Below are positions 9,229 to 18,472 of a stretch of 64,000 nt of DNA, piece by piece (the stretch's first letter is position 1; each line of letters opens with the position of its first letter). Under the pieces are notes generated by a model. That model was not told the DNA's origin and did no database searches. It saw only the letters and a list, made by a program, of their open reading frames with translations. The position numbers and the translations under genes were made by a program. This DNA comes from Paenibacillus sp. JDR-2 (GTDB taxonomy: Bacteria; Bacillota; Bacilli; Paenibacillales; Paenibacillaceae), in NCBI RefSeq assembly GCF_000023585.1, contig NC_012914.1:5587501-5651500 (forward strand), written 5' to 3'.

Positions 9229-10144
9229 CGACCGCCACCGTGATAATGCTGATCACGGTCGAGAGGAACACGGCCTGCGAGGCGAATTCCGGCTCGTTAT
9301 CGAATTCGACGGCGAGCAGCACGCTGCTCAGCGAGGTTGGCACGGATGACGATACGATAAGCGCTGCAGCCATCATATGGTCGATGGTCATAAAGTATCC
9401 TAGAAACCAAACGACCAATGCGGCCAAAGCCGGACCGCCTATCAGACGCAATCCGTTCGAAAGCAGAACATTTTTGATCAGAACCGGGTTAAGCTCCCAC
9501 TTCATATTGCCAAGCTGAACGCCAAGCGTAACAAGTGCCGTCCCGATAAAGGCATTGGATAAATACGTAATAGGCGTCTCAACGGATTGCGGCAGCTGTA
9601 CCTGAAAGCCGTGAAGCAGGAAGGCAATCGGTATAACATAAATAATCGGCTGCGACAGAATGGTCCGAAGCGTTGAACGGAAGCTCATCCTATGCGAATT
9701 AACACTATAAATGCCGTATGTATTCGGAAGCAGGGATTGCGTAACCATTACGATAATCTGAATCGACAGCGTATAAGGGTTCGCCGAAAAAGCAAGCTGA
9801 TTAAGCGGGATCCCGTAATTTGCGCTGTTGTAGAACAGCACGCTGTTGCGCATGGCGCCGCGCATGCCCCCCTCCAGCCCGCGCAGCCGCACGGCTGCCT
9901 CTACGCATGAAGCCTGCAGGGTCATAAACAGAATCACGAACAATAAGACCTGACCGATAAGGGCTGCTGAAATATCCGTTGTATACAGCAAATTAAAAAT
10001 GACAGATGGAGAAAATACATAAAAGTTCAGCTTCGACAAGGTTTTGATATCCAAAGAAAAAAGCCGCTGCATTGTGAAGCCAACAGCTATCATCAATGTG
10101 AGCGGCAGGACATTGCTCCATAATATGTGCCAAAATATATCCAT
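9206..10144 (-). CDS. AEC-family transporter
   Basis: A 312-residue auxin efflux carrier-type permease with about ten hydrophobic segments, including the characteristic NYGIPLNQLAF and ALVTLGVQLGN segments near the helix breaks. Bacterial members move malate, malonate or other carboxylates; the substrate here is unknown. Three bases separate it from the upstream Sco gene, so they may share a transcript. Its 3' end overlaps the convergent Toprim gene. Confidence 0.88.
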   Translation of the reverse strand: MDIFWHILWSNVLPLTLMIAVGFTMQRLFSLDIKTLSKLNFYVFSPSVIFNLLYTTDISAALIGQVLLFVILFMTLQASCVEAAVRLRGLEGGMRGAMRNSVLFYNSANYGIPLNQLAFSANPYTLSIQIIVMVTQSLLPNTYGIYSVNSHRMSFRSTLRTILSQPIIYVIPIAFLLHGFQVQLPQSVETPITYLSNAFIGTALVTLGVQLGNMKWELNPVLIKNVLLSNGLRLIGGPALAALVVWFLGYFMTIDHMMAAALIVSSSVPTSLSSVLLAVEFDNEPEFASQAVFLSTVISIITVAVVIFLLHI

Positions 10145-10147
10145 CGC

Positions 10148-10777
10148 TTATTCCTTCGCGAGCTGCTTCAAATCCGACACCAAGCTCTCGGGCGTAAGTG
10201 ACTCATCGCTGCCGTTAATCCATTTGCGTATTTGGCCTTTCTTGTCAACGAGCGTGATGACATTCATATGTATGAATGACTTGGATGCCTCATCCTTCTT
10301 CACGCTGACGCCAAAATCTCTTGCCAGCTTGATCGAGGCTTCCTCGTCATCGCCGCGCAAAAAGTCCCAGCCCCCTTCATCCAGCTGCGCAAAGTTGCGT
10401 GTTGCGAAGTCCCGAATGACATCGGGCGTATCATGGGACGGATCGAAAGTAATCGAGATCAGCTCAGCTTTCGTGCCGAGAAGCCCTGCTTCACGGAGTT
10501 GGTCCTCTGCCTCGGAGATCATAAACGTTGTTGGAGGACATACATCCGGACAGCTTGCCCAATAGAAGTAGACCAGTCTCGCTTTGCCGTTTGTGGAATC
10601 CAGCGAAACCTCATTGCCGTTAATATCTTTCAATTCAAATGACGGAGCAGCCATTTGGACGGGCATTTTACTGCCGCCGCTCGACTGCGAGTAGTTGGTA
10701 ATGAATAAATAAATGCCCATTGCCAAGCAAAGCGCCAGTACAGCGAATTTGAAGCTGTGCTTTTTGAGAAATGCCAT
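10148..10777 (-). CDS. SCO1/SenC copper chaperone for cytochrome oxidase
   Basis: A 209-residue thioredoxin-fold protein tethered by one N-terminal helix. The copper ligands are visible: the SCPDVCPP motif and the distal histidine in SKSFIHMN. It is equivalent to Bacillus YpmQ (BsSco), which helps assemble the CuA centre of the caa3 oxidase. It follows the heme O synthase gene on the same strand (52-base gap), which agrees with that role. ExxSITFDPSHDTP is also typical of the family. Confidence 0.92.
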   Translation of the reverse strand: MAFLKKHSFKFAVLALCLAMGIYLFITNYSQSSGGSKMPVQMAAPSFELKDINGNEVSLDSTNGKARLVYFYWASCPDVCPPTTFMISEAEDQLREAGLLGTKAELISITFDPSHDTPDVIRDFATRNFAQLDEGGWDFLRGDDEEASIKLARDFGVSVKKDEASKSFIHMNVITLVDKKGQIRKWINGSDESLTPESLVSDLKQLAKE

Positions 10778-10829
10778 TTCGGTTCTCGTCCTCCCTAAAA
10801 GGAATGATCCAAAGCAATAGCCGAACAGA

Positions 10830-11684
10830 TTACTTCACGGTATTTGCCATCATTACAATAAAGACAACCATTAAATAGTTAACGGAAATAAGGAAGTTAA
10901 CCTTCGCCCATTTCTCGGTATTTTCCGCTTTTATGCCCTGAAGCGTATGAACAGCCCAAACAACCCCGGCGATCACAGACAGGATCAGGAACACGATGCC
11001 CGTATATCCGTAGGTATATAGCAGTACGCAGGTTGGAATCAGAAGGACAACATACGGAATCATTTGCAGCTTCGTCCGTTTAATCCCTTTCACAACCGGA
11101 AGCAGCGGAAAACCGGCTGTGCGGTATTCCTCGACCCGGCGAATCGCAAGCGACCAGAAATGCGCCGGCTGCCACAGGAACAAGAAAGCAAACAGAAGCC
11201 ATGCTCCCATATCCACTTCGTTCGTCACCGCGCAATAGCCAAGCACCGGAGGCATTGCCCCGGAAATACCGCCGATCGACGTGCTCCAGGTAGACGTGCG
11301 TTTTAACCAGATTGTATAGATGAAGATATAAACAAACCAGCCCAGAAAACCAAGCCAGCCCGTAACCGGATTTACCAGAACAAACAATATCGCAAGGCCG
11401 ATTATGCCAAGAACGATGCCGTATCCCAGCACAAAGCCAGGCTGCAGACGGCCAGTAGGCAATGCGCGGTCTTTCGTGCGCTCCATCTTCTGATCAAGTT
11501 CTCGATCCCAATAGTTATTAATGACGCAAGCCGAGCCTATCGTAACCGCTGAGCCAATGACGACCCACAGCAATGTCAGCCAGTCAATATCCCATTTGGA
11601 AGCGACCCAGAAACCGCCAATTGCGGCAAATACATTAAGCCGGAGCAGCCGTGGTTTGGTTAATGCAATTAAATCTTTCAACAC
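10830..11684 (-). CDS. ctaB: Protoheme IX farnesyltransferase (heme O synthase)
   Basis: A UbiA-family integral membrane enzyme that adds a farnesyl group to heme B. The prenyl-diphosphate motif NNYWDRELDQKMERTKDR is present and about nine membrane segments are visible. I choose the GTG at 11684 (284 residues) because GGGAGG lies eight bases upstream; reading back to the ATG at 11717 would include that ribosome binding site in the coding region. With the downstream Sco gene it forms a small terminal-oxidase assembly operon. Confidence 0.93.
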   Translation of the reverse strand: MLKDLIALTKPRLLRLNVFAAIGGFWVASKWDIDWLTLLWVVIGSAVTIGSACVINNYWDRELDQKMERTKDRALPTGRLQPGFVLGYGIVLGIIGLAILFVLVNPVTGWLGFLGWFVYIFIYTIWLKRTSTWSTSIGGISGAMPPVLGYCAVTNEVDMGAWLLFAFLFLWQPAHFWSLAIRRVEEYRTAGFPLLPVVKGIKRTKLQMIPYVVLLIPTCVLLYTYGYTGIVFLILSVIAGVVWAVHTLQGIKAENTEKWAKVNFLISVNYLMVVFIVMMANTVK

Positions 11685-12094
11685 GAAGCGAGCCTCCCGA
11701 GTTATGCAACAAAGCACGCAAGCACGCGCGCCTATACATTTTCATTGATGAATCGTTCTTAATCATACAGAAAAATAGATGCCATGACAACGTTCGGAGC
11801 TATTGTTCATCAATTCGCCATTCAAATTGTGACAATAAATGTGTAACCCTTTTGACCGCCCTTCAATACTATAGGTATGTAGTCAAGTGCCCAGCTCTGT
11901 ATAGGTTGAAGGGAAGTAAAGAGTCCGAACATACGGCAGTCATCAGTACCAGAATCCCGGAGGCTTCGAGGCTACGCAAAAAGGTTTCTTCCGGCAGAGC
12001 GCACGCGACAAGGAATAACCCGAAAAAAGTAAATTGTCCACAAGCGTACTGATCAATCAACAAATTTCAAAGATTGAAAGCGAGGATCAACAGC
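11685..12094. other. Divergent intergenic region between ctaB and gerQ
   Basis: About 410 bases holding the divergent starts of ctaB and gerQ. Several partial stems can be drawn, but I found no riboswitch consensus, no RNA gene and no convincing coding sequence. A 64-codon minus-strand frame at 11869-12063 begins with TTG and has no ribosome binding site. Confidence 0.4.
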
Positions 12095-12652
12095 ATGTCT
12101 TACGGTTATGGTTACAAAAATGGAGTAAGTCCGGCTAGCACAGGCGGATATGGCGGCGTCAGCCCATTTGCAGGCGGTGGTTACGGTGGCTTCCCTACTG
12201 GCGTGTCTCCTGCGGCAACAATGCCCAACATGGCAATGCCAATGCCAATGCCGATGCCAGTTATGCCGCAAACAGGTACATTGGGCGCACAATCGCTTCC
12301 GATGGTACCAAACGGTTCAGTTGTTACCCCTGCAGGCGGAAACATTGTTGCCGTTCCGGTTGTTGAAGAATCTTACGTAGAGAACATCTTGCGTCTTAAC
12401 CGCGGTAAAATGGCTACCTTCTACATGACTTACGAGAACAACCGCGAATGGAACGCTAAAGTATTCCGCGGCATTATTGAAGCAGCCGGCCGCGACCATA
12501 TTATTATTAGCGATCCTTCTACAGGCATGCGTTACCTGCTGCTCACTTTGAACTTGGATTATGTAACGTTTGAAGGCGAAATCGCGTATGAGTACCCGTT
12601 CCAAGGCGGAACAATTACGAATACGACACCGCTTGCGAGCCGCGAAGGCTAA
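12095..12652 (+). CDS. gerQ: Spore coat protein GerQ
   Basis: A 185-residue coat protein. The first 80 residues are Gly/Pro/Met-rich and low complexity (GGYGG, PMPMPMPVMP). The conserved C-terminal domain carries the GerQ signature ESYVENILRLNRGK, then RDHIIISDPSTGMRYLLLTLNLDYVTFEGEIAY. In Bacillus subtilis GerQ is cross-linked into the coat by transglutaminase Tgl and anchors the cortex-lytic enzyme CwlJ; the same is inferred here. The ATG at 12095 has GCGAGGA eight bases upstream and is preferred over the in-frame TTG at 12074. Confidence 0.95.
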   Translation: MSYGYGYKNGVSPASTGGYGGVSPFAGGGYGGFPTGVSPAATMPNMAMPMPMPMPVMPQTGTLGAQSLPMVPNGSVVTPAGGNIVAVPVVEESYVENILRLNRGKMATFYMTYENNREWNAKVFRGIIEAAGRDHIIISDPSTGMRYLLLTLNLDYVTFEGEIAYEYPFQGGTITNTTPLASREG

Positions 12653-12655
12653 GAA

Positions 12656-12958
12656 TTACCCTGCATTTAAGCCAACCCCCGCCGGCTTAAATGTCCATAC
12701 ATGCATTTTGTCCGCACCGCCGGGAATCCATTCGGCAACCCGGTACCAAGAAGAACGCTCATCGCAGCGTTCTTTTTTTATGGCTTCGGCTTCCTCTTCG
12801 GTTGCAGCCGTCCAGATCTCTACAAATAAGTTGAATTGATCTGTTCCTTCATATAATTGGATGTTCTGCCCCGATTCCTTCATTAATGTATTTACATAGG
12901 CTAAATAAGTGTCCCTCTCGCCCGCCGTGATTTTATATTCCGCAAAGCAAATATACAT
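12656..12958 (-). CDS. Hypothetical protein, possible ABM-type dimeric barrel
   Basis: About 100 residues beginning MYICFAEYKITAGERDTYLA. The length, a strand-helix-strand pattern and the central YEGTDQFNLFVEIW segment suggest a ferredoxin-like dimeric alpha/beta barrel of the antibiotic biosynthesis monooxygenase type; this is a fold guess only. The ATG at 12958 is preferred over one at 12988 because the conserved-looking part begins there and GGGG lies 12 bases upstream. It converges on gerQ with a 3-base gap. Confidence 0.6.
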   Translation of the reverse strand: MYICFAEYKITAGERDTYLAYVNTLMKESGQNIQLYEGTDQFNLFVEIWTAATEEEAEAIKKERCDERSSWYRVAEWIPGGADKMHVWTFKPAGVGLNAG

Positions 12959-13066
12959 GGTTGTCGTTAACCCCTTTCTTTTTACCACTGATAAAGTAAA
13001 GCTTCTCCGTTGATACTACATCTAATTGAACCAAAGCTCCTGTATTAATTTCTAGGAGGTCTAGCC

Positions 13067-14053
13067 GTGGACACAGGAACGCATCTTGTCATGGGTATCG
13101 GACTCGCCGGACTGGCCTGTATCGATCCCGTTGTCGCCAACAACTCATCCATCTTCACCGCTGTCTTGGTCGGAACCATAATCGGCTCGCAGGCTCCGGA
13201 CTTTGACACCTTTCTGAGGCTTAAAGGAAATGCCAGCTATATCCGGAATCACCGCGGCATCTCGCATTCCTTGCCGGCTATCGCAATTTGGACAATCCTG
13301 ATTACAGGACTGCTCCAATTGATATTCCGGGGGAATCTCCCCTGGCTGCACGTCGGATCATGGGTGCTGCTTGCCGTTTGCCTTCATGTATTTTCAGATT
13401 TGTTCAATGCTTACGGAACCCAAGCCATGCGGCCTTTTACGGAGAAATGGATATCATGGAATATCATCCATATCTTTGATCCGGTCATCTTCACTACCCA
13501 TGTCATTGCGATATTGATTTGGGCGTTTGGCATCGCTAGTCCCGTTGCCATCTTTCCGGTTTTGTACCTGTTTACCATTATCTATTATACATGGCGGACG
13601 CTGGCTCACAGAAGTACGCTTCGCAGGCTCCATTCTTTGGACCCTGAACCGGACGGGACACAAACCTATATAGCCATTCCAACGATCTCGCTGTCGAATT
13701 GGAATATCGTCAAGCGTGCGTCAGACGGCAGCTTTGTTATCGGGGATCTTCGCGGCAACAAGCTTAGATGGCTGGATAATGTCCGCTGCTCCGATCATCC
13801 TGCCGTTGCTAAATCCAGAAACGACAATGCGATTCGCAGCTTTTTGTATTTCACCAAATTTGCTTGCGCCGAAGTGAAGGAGCATCCTTGGGGATTTGAA
13901 GTCCGCTGGTCGGATGTCCGGTACCGGCACCGCAAGCAATATCCGTTTGTTGCCGTGCTGCTTATGAACAAGGAATATGAAACGGTTGGTTCGTATGTCG
14001 GTTGGTTAAGCGATGACCGCTTAATGAAGCGGCTGCGTATGAACTCTTATTAA
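13067..14053 (+). CDS. YdjM/YfhP-family membrane-bound metal-dependent hydrolase
   Basis: A 328-residue member of the DUF457 family. The N-terminus has conserved GTHLVMGIGLA, GSQAPDFD and NHRGISHS, whose His and Asp residues are thought to bind metal, followed by about four membrane segments and a soluble C-terminal half. The GTG start at 13067 has AGGAGG seven bases upstream. The substrate is not established. A terminator follows. Confidence 0.85.
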   Translation: MDTGTHLVMGIGLAGLACIDPVVANNSSIFTAVLVGTIIGSQAPDFDTFLRLKGNASYIRNHRGISHSLPAIAIWTILITGLLQLIFRGNLPWLHVGSWVLLAVCLHVFSDLFNAYGTQAMRPFTEKWISWNIIHIFDPVIFTTHVIAILIWAFGIASPVAIFPVLYLFTIIYYTWRTLAHRSTLRRLHSLDPEPDGTQTYIAIPTISLSNWNIVKRASDGSFVIGDLRGNKLRWLDNVRCSDHPAVAKSRNDNAIRSFLYFTKFACAEVKEHPWGFEVRWSDVRYRHRKQYPFVAVLLMNKEYETVGSYVGWLSDDRLMKRLRMNSY

Positions 14054-14073
14054 CGACTCGACTTGACGAAGGA

Positions 14074-14109
14074 AGGCCCCTGACGCACAATAAGAAGGGG
14101 CTTTTTTTT
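14074..14109 (+). terminator. Terminator after the YdjM-family gene
   Basis: The stem GGCCCC/GGGGC is followed by eight T, 20 bases after the stop codon. Confidence 0.7.
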
Positions 14110-14141
14110 GTGATTACGCTTGCTCGGCTTGGTGCAAATGG

Positions 14142-14171
14142 AAAAAGCTCAAGGTTTTACCCTTGAGCTTC
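14142..14171 (-). terminator. Terminator of the spore protein gene
   Basis: On the minus strand, GCTCAAGG pairs with CCTTGAGC around a 6-base loop, followed by TTTTT. Confidence 0.85.
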
Positions 14172-14207
14172 TTGGCTTCCTCTGAAGCGTTGTGTATTTA
14201 TAAACGT

Positions 14208-14429
14208 TTAGCGGAAGCTGCCGCCGGACAATTGTTGTTCAGCGATTTGGACAAGTTTCTTTGTGATATATCCGCCCAGGGAACCTGCATCGCGAGATGT
14301 GACGTTACCGTAGTAACCGTCCGCTGGGATTTGTACGCCAAGCTCCGAAGCTGCTTCCATTTTCATTTGGTTAAGAGCTGCTTGTGCTTGTGGAACCACC
14401 AATTGATTGCTCGATTTGTTGCTAGCCAT
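14208..14429 (-). CDS. Alpha/beta-type small acid-soluble spore protein
   Basis: A 73-residue protein that coats and protects spore DNA. It carries the germination-protease recognition stretch MEAASELGV and the second conserved block LGGYITKKLVQIAEQQL that defines alpha/beta SASPs. Expression in the forespore under sigma-G is expected from the family. It is monocistronic with its own terminator. Confidence 0.96.
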   Translation of the reverse strand: MASNKSSNQLVVPQAQAALNQMKMEAASELGVQIPADGYYGNVTSRDAGSLGGYITKKLVQIAEQQLSGGSFR

Positions 14430-14559
14430 GCTGATAATCTCCCTTCAGTTGAGCACTGTGATGTTTTGCAAGCTTGCAAGCTTATTATGAGCATGTTGAC
14501 GCAAAATATGCTAAGCTCAAAAAAATATTATTAAGCATCCGTAAAGGAGAGTTAACACC

Positions 14560-14742
14560 TTGTCAAAACCACTATCTTTGTTCTTCGCCATCGTCTCTGT
14601 TCTGCTTATGTGCGCTACTGCGATCTCGATATCTTTTAACGCTTGGCTGGCCATATTGTTTGCCATTCTCACTCTGTGCATGATTGGCGGAGGTTTTGTG
14701 GCAAAAGCAAGAATCCGGCGCAGAAACGAAAATAAAGGCTGA
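14560..14742 (+). CDS. Small membrane protein, YlaF/DUF5325-like
   Basis: A 60-residue protein with two hydrophobic helices and a basic tail (KARIRRRNENKG). The TTG start at 14560 has AAAGGAG eight bases upstream. Size and topology match the YlaF-type proteins of Bacillales; function unknown. It converges on trpS with a shared terminator. Confidence 0.6.
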   Translation: MSKPLSLFFAIVSVLLMCATAISISFNAWLAILFAILTLCMIGGGFVAKARIRRRNENKG

Positions 14743-14767
14743 CGCTTAACAGCGCCAGCCTTTTCTT
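14734..14767. terminator. Shared bidirectional terminator
   Basis: AAAGGCTG with CGC pairs with GCG and CAGCCTTT around TTAACA. It serves the small membrane protein gene and trpS, which converge here. Confidence 0.8.
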
Positions 14768-14772
14768 TTTGG

Positions 14773-15762
14773 TTATCCTCGCGGTGCAAGGAAGCCCATT
14801 TTTTCTTTAACATCCGCAAGCGTGCGGTCTGCAATCTCCGATGCGCGTTCTGCGCCTTGCTTGAGGATCGCATGAATCTCGCCCGATTCGCGGATTGCTT
14901 TATACTTCTGCTGCAGCGGCTCGAGGATATTTACGACCTGCTCGGCCAGATCCTTCTTGAACGGTCCGTAGCCTTGCCCTTCATAACGGGCTTCTACCTC
15001 GGCGATTGTCATGTTCGCGCAATGCGAGTAAATGCTGATCAAGTTGCTGATCTCCGGTTTGTTCGCCGGATCATATTTCACTTCGCGGCCGGAGTCCGTT
15101 GTGGCTCGGCTGATTTTTTTGCGGATGACGCTTGGCTCGTCAAGAAGGGCAATATAGCTGCCGGCATTCGGATTGCTCTTGCTCATCTTTTTGCTAGCAT
15201 CGTCAAGCGACATGATTCTTGCGCCAACCTTCGGGATATAAGGCTCCGGAACCGTGAAGAATTCACCGAATCTGGAATTGAAGCGGCTTGCCAGGTCGCG
15301 GGTAAGCTCCAGATGCTGCTTTTGGTCATCGCCTACCGGTACAAGGTCTGCATTGTACACAAGAATGTCCGCGGCCATGAGCGAAGGATAAACAAACAAC
15401 CCCGCGCCAACCGAATCTTTGCCGGCAGACTTGTCTTTGAATTGCGTCATGCGCTCAAGCTCGCCCATACCGGTAAGGGTGGTCATAATCCATCCCAGCT
15501 CGGCATGCGCACGCACATGGGATTGCACGAAGATGTTTGCTTTAGCCGGGTCAAGGCCCGCAGCGATAAACAATGCCGCAACCGATTCGATCTGCTCACG
15601 GAACATAGCCGGCTCCTGCGGTACGGTAATCGCATGAAGATCCACGATCATAAAGAAGCATTCTTCCGTTTCCTGCAGCTTCACAAAGTTTTGCATCGCT
15701 CCGATATAGTTGCCAAGCGTAAGCTGTCCGCTCGGCTGAATACCTGAAAGTACCTTTTTCAT
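14773..15762 (-). CDS. trpS: Tryptophan-tRNA ligase
   Basis: A 329-residue class I aminoacyl-tRNA synthetase that charges tRNA-Trp. The PSGQLTLGNYIGA segment (HIGH equivalent) lies near residues 9-21 and KMSKS is present in KKMSKSNPN near 195. The true start is the ATG at 15762 (MKKVLSGIQPSG); an upstream extension of the frame runs into the leader RNA. Expression is controlled by the T-box leader just upstream. Confidence 0.97.
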   Translation of the reverse strand: MKKVLSGIQPSGQLTLGNYIGAMQNFVKLQETEECFFMIVDLHAITVPQEPAMFREQIESVAALFIAAGLDPAKANIFVQSHVRAHAELGWIMTTLTGMGELERMTQFKDKSAGKDSVGAGLFVYPSLMAADILVYNADLVPVGDDQKQHLELTRDLASRFNSRFGEFFTVPEPYIPKVGARIMSLDDASKKMSKSNPNAGSYIALLDEPSVIRKKISRATTDSGREVKYDPANKPEISNLISIYSHCANMTIAEVEARYEGQGYGPFKKDLAEQVVNILEPLQQKYKAIRESGEIHAILKQGAERASEIADRTLADVKEKMGFLAPRG

Positions 15763-15814
15763 AAAAGCTCGTCCCCTTATCTTCTGTTGATCAGTGTCAA
15801 ATGCGTCTTTGAAC

Positions 15815-16100
15815 GCAAAAAATCCCCCGCCGCAAGGGACGAGGGACCGTGGTGCCACCCTAATTTACTCATTGCCTCCCGCCTATATCCGATACTCATC
15901 GGGGCAGGTCGAAGCAACAAGCCTTCATTGTTCCGTAACGGGGAACGGCCGGATAAGCATAGACAGCACATCAAGAGTCTGTGTTCCGCTTTCGGCTCCA
16001 GGATCCATTCAGCAATCAGGCTTGCACTGGCTTGCACCGTCCGCCAGCTCTCTGTTACGCATTAACCCCTGTGCTTACTTGTTCCCTTCATCGCATTTCG
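15815..16100 (-). promoter_or_regulatory. T-box riboswitch (tryptophan) of trpS
   Basis: On the minus strand the leader opens with a stem I region (AGAGAGCTGG...) that contains TGG codons in the expected specifier position (GAATGGATCC), continues to the T-box sequence AGGGTGGCACCACGG at 15847-15861, and ends in a GC-rich terminator followed by six T near 15816-15846. This is the full layout of a T-box leader, in which uncharged tRNA-Trp stabilises the antiterminator. Confidence 0.93.
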
Positions 16101-16107
16101 TACCCTG

Positions 16108-16138
16108 ATTATAGCGCAAGTCTCTACCGCCATGTCAA
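16108..16138 (-). promoter_or_regulatory. Sigma-A promoter of the trpS leader
   Basis: The minus strand has TTGACA (16138-16133) and TATAAT (16113-16108), both perfect, with a slightly long 19-base spacer. The position just upstream of the T-box leader fits. Confidence 0.75.
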
Positions 16139-16232
16139 GCCCGTCCCTCAAAAGTTGTCCTATAAGGGCCAAGCCCCGCATAAGCTGGTTATTAACGCAA
16201 ACATTTCCTGGTAATTAAAGAGAGGTTGGCTC

Positions 16233-17293
16233 ATGCTGAACATGTTATTCCGATTTGGGACCCCGCTGCTGGGTATCGGATGTCTTGTAATGGTTTGCCT
16301 AATATTAGCGGGTCAACCCTGGTCCCTTGCCCTTCTCGAGTCCGATGGCGCGCAAGAGTTTAAAATTGTATTTTTAAGCATTATATTAGAAGCTTTTCCG
16401 TTCATCCTGCTTGGCGTTATTTTCTCTGCCTTGCTTCAGGTATTCGTGACCGACGAGATGGTCCGGAAGCTGACGCCTAAGCATCACATGGTCGGCATTC
16501 TTTTCGGCGCGCTGCTTGGTCTTGTGTTTCCGTTATGCGAGTGCGGGATGATTCCCGTCGTGCGGCGCTTAATCCGGAAAGGCATGCCTGCTTATATCGG
16601 GATTGTGTATTTGCTTGCAGGACCCATTATTAACCCGATTGTCTTTACTTCTACTTATGCCGCTTTCCGCTCGGAACCGCAAATGGCCTACGACCGCCTT
16701 ATCATCGCCTTTATCGTTACCGTTATTGTCGGCCTTCTCCTTCACCGGTTCATGAAAGACAGCCCTCTGAAAGAATCATCCGCCAACATCTCTGCGCATC
16801 GCCATGAGCATAACCATGACAATGACCGCAATTGCGACCATGAGCATCATAATCACCAGACACACGAACATTCTTCCAACCCGGTTAAAAAAAGCTGGCG
16901 ACTGTCGGCAACGCTTAGCCATGCTTCGGACGAGTTTTTTGATATGGGAAAATATTTGATCTTTGGCGCACTGCTCACGGCCGTTATCCAGTCCTTTATT
17001 GACCGTCAGGCATTTGAGGCCGTTGCGGACCAGCCCGTTCTCTCCTATATATTCATGATGGGGCTTGCCTTCCTGTTGTCGATCTGCTCGACCTCGGATG
17101 CTTTTATCGCCGCATCGTTTGGGGGGATGTTTGATCATGGCCCGCTGCTTGCTTTTCTTGTGTTCGGCCCTATGATTGATTTGAAAAATACGATGATGAT
17201 GCTGTCCGCATTCCGTGCGCGGATCGTTCTTTCGATTACGCTGTTGACCTTTGCTCTTGTTCTGGCCAGCGTATGGCTGCTGGAGGTGCTGAG

Positions 17294-17297
<4 letters not shown>
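16233..17297 (+). CDS. Permease, UPF0718/YraQ family (YcgR-like)
   Basis: A 354-residue membrane protein with about eight helices and the family motif FPLCECGMIPVVRRLIRKGMP near residues 98-118, containing conserved cysteines. A histidine/aspartate-rich cytoplasmic loop lies near residues 187-212 (HEHNHDNDRNCDHEH), a feature often linked to transition metal handling. The stop overlaps the start of the next gene by four bases. The pair matches the Bacillus ycgR-ycgQ arrangement; the transported substrate is unknown. Confidence 0.85.
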
Positions 17298-17731
<434 letters not shown>

Positions 17732-17737
17732 CGGGTA

Positions 17738-17773
17738 ATAAAAATCAGCCGTGCAGGAAATCCTGCACGGCTG
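17738..17773 (-). terminator. Terminator of the 17797-18231 gene
   Basis: A perfect 13-bp stem (CAGCCGTGCAGGA and its complement around two bases). On the minus strand it is followed by ATTTTTATT. Confidence 0.8.
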
Positions 17774-17796
17774 TTCGAATGGATAATGGCTGTAGC

Positions 17797-18231
17797 CTAG
17801 AAATCAAAGCCGGTATGATCGCTGTTCTTTTCCCGCAGCATTTGATGCTTAGGCTGCTGGTAACGATAATTCCAGTTGGCTGTATTATAGTTTGATTCAT
17901 AACAGATGCTAGCCGACCAGGTGCCCGCGTTCTGCCGGACAGCGAAATCGTACATAATTTCGCCATGAGTCCAATTCCTTCTCAATTTCAAAGCATCAAT
18001 AGCAAGTTTGCGGAACGCCTGGACCTGAGTTGGTGTCATTCCGCCTTCTCCCTCTTGCTCCAGATTGCCGTTCCTAGTCTCAATCGGATTATGCCGAAGG
18101 CCGAATTTGCCTACCGCATTATTCCGGATGTGAATATGAACCGTTCCTCCAACCGCATTTGTAAGTTCCTCTTCTAATTGGCGAAAAACAAAATCAACTT
18201 GCCGCGCCAATGGCATAGCATCTATATTCAT
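17797..18231 (-). CDS. Hypothetical protein
   Basis: 144 residues that I do not recognise. The sequence is soluble, with no signal peptide or membrane segment, and has a mixed composition ending in an aromatic and basic tail (NYNTANWNYRYQQPKH). An AGGAGGAG-type ribosome binding site lies before the ATG at 18231 and a strong terminator follows, so it is very likely a real, monocistronic gene. Confidence 0.6.
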   Translation of the reverse strand: MNIDAMPLARQVDFVFRQLEEELTNAVGGTVHIHIRNNAVGKFGLRHNPIETRNGNLEQEGEGGMTPTQVQAFRKLAIDALKLRRNWTHGEIMYDFAVRQNAGTWSASICYESNYNTANWNYRYQQPKHQMLREKNSDHTGFDF

Positions 18232-18472
18232 TATAATTTCTCCTCCTTTCTACCCTTAAAATTTTGAAAAAAGTTGATTCCAACTAGTTCTCAGGTCTGA
18301 TTATAGAATCTTTTCAATAAATTTACAATATAGTAAATTATAATTTTTTACAATTATCGCGCAATTACATCTATTCATGACAAACTATTTCTCGATCTTA
18401 TTCGACATTTATAGACCAATTTCACCTCTGATGCTATAATATGGTTATTCTAAAAAAAGGAGCGCTTACATA

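Noticed and set aside
11869..12063. A 64-codon gene between ctaB and gerQ
   Set aside because: TTG start without ribosome binding site, no recognisable domain, and it overlaps the leader of gerQ.
15763..16037. Open frames upstream of trpS on both strands
   Set aside because: They lie in the T-box leader RNA, including its terminator.
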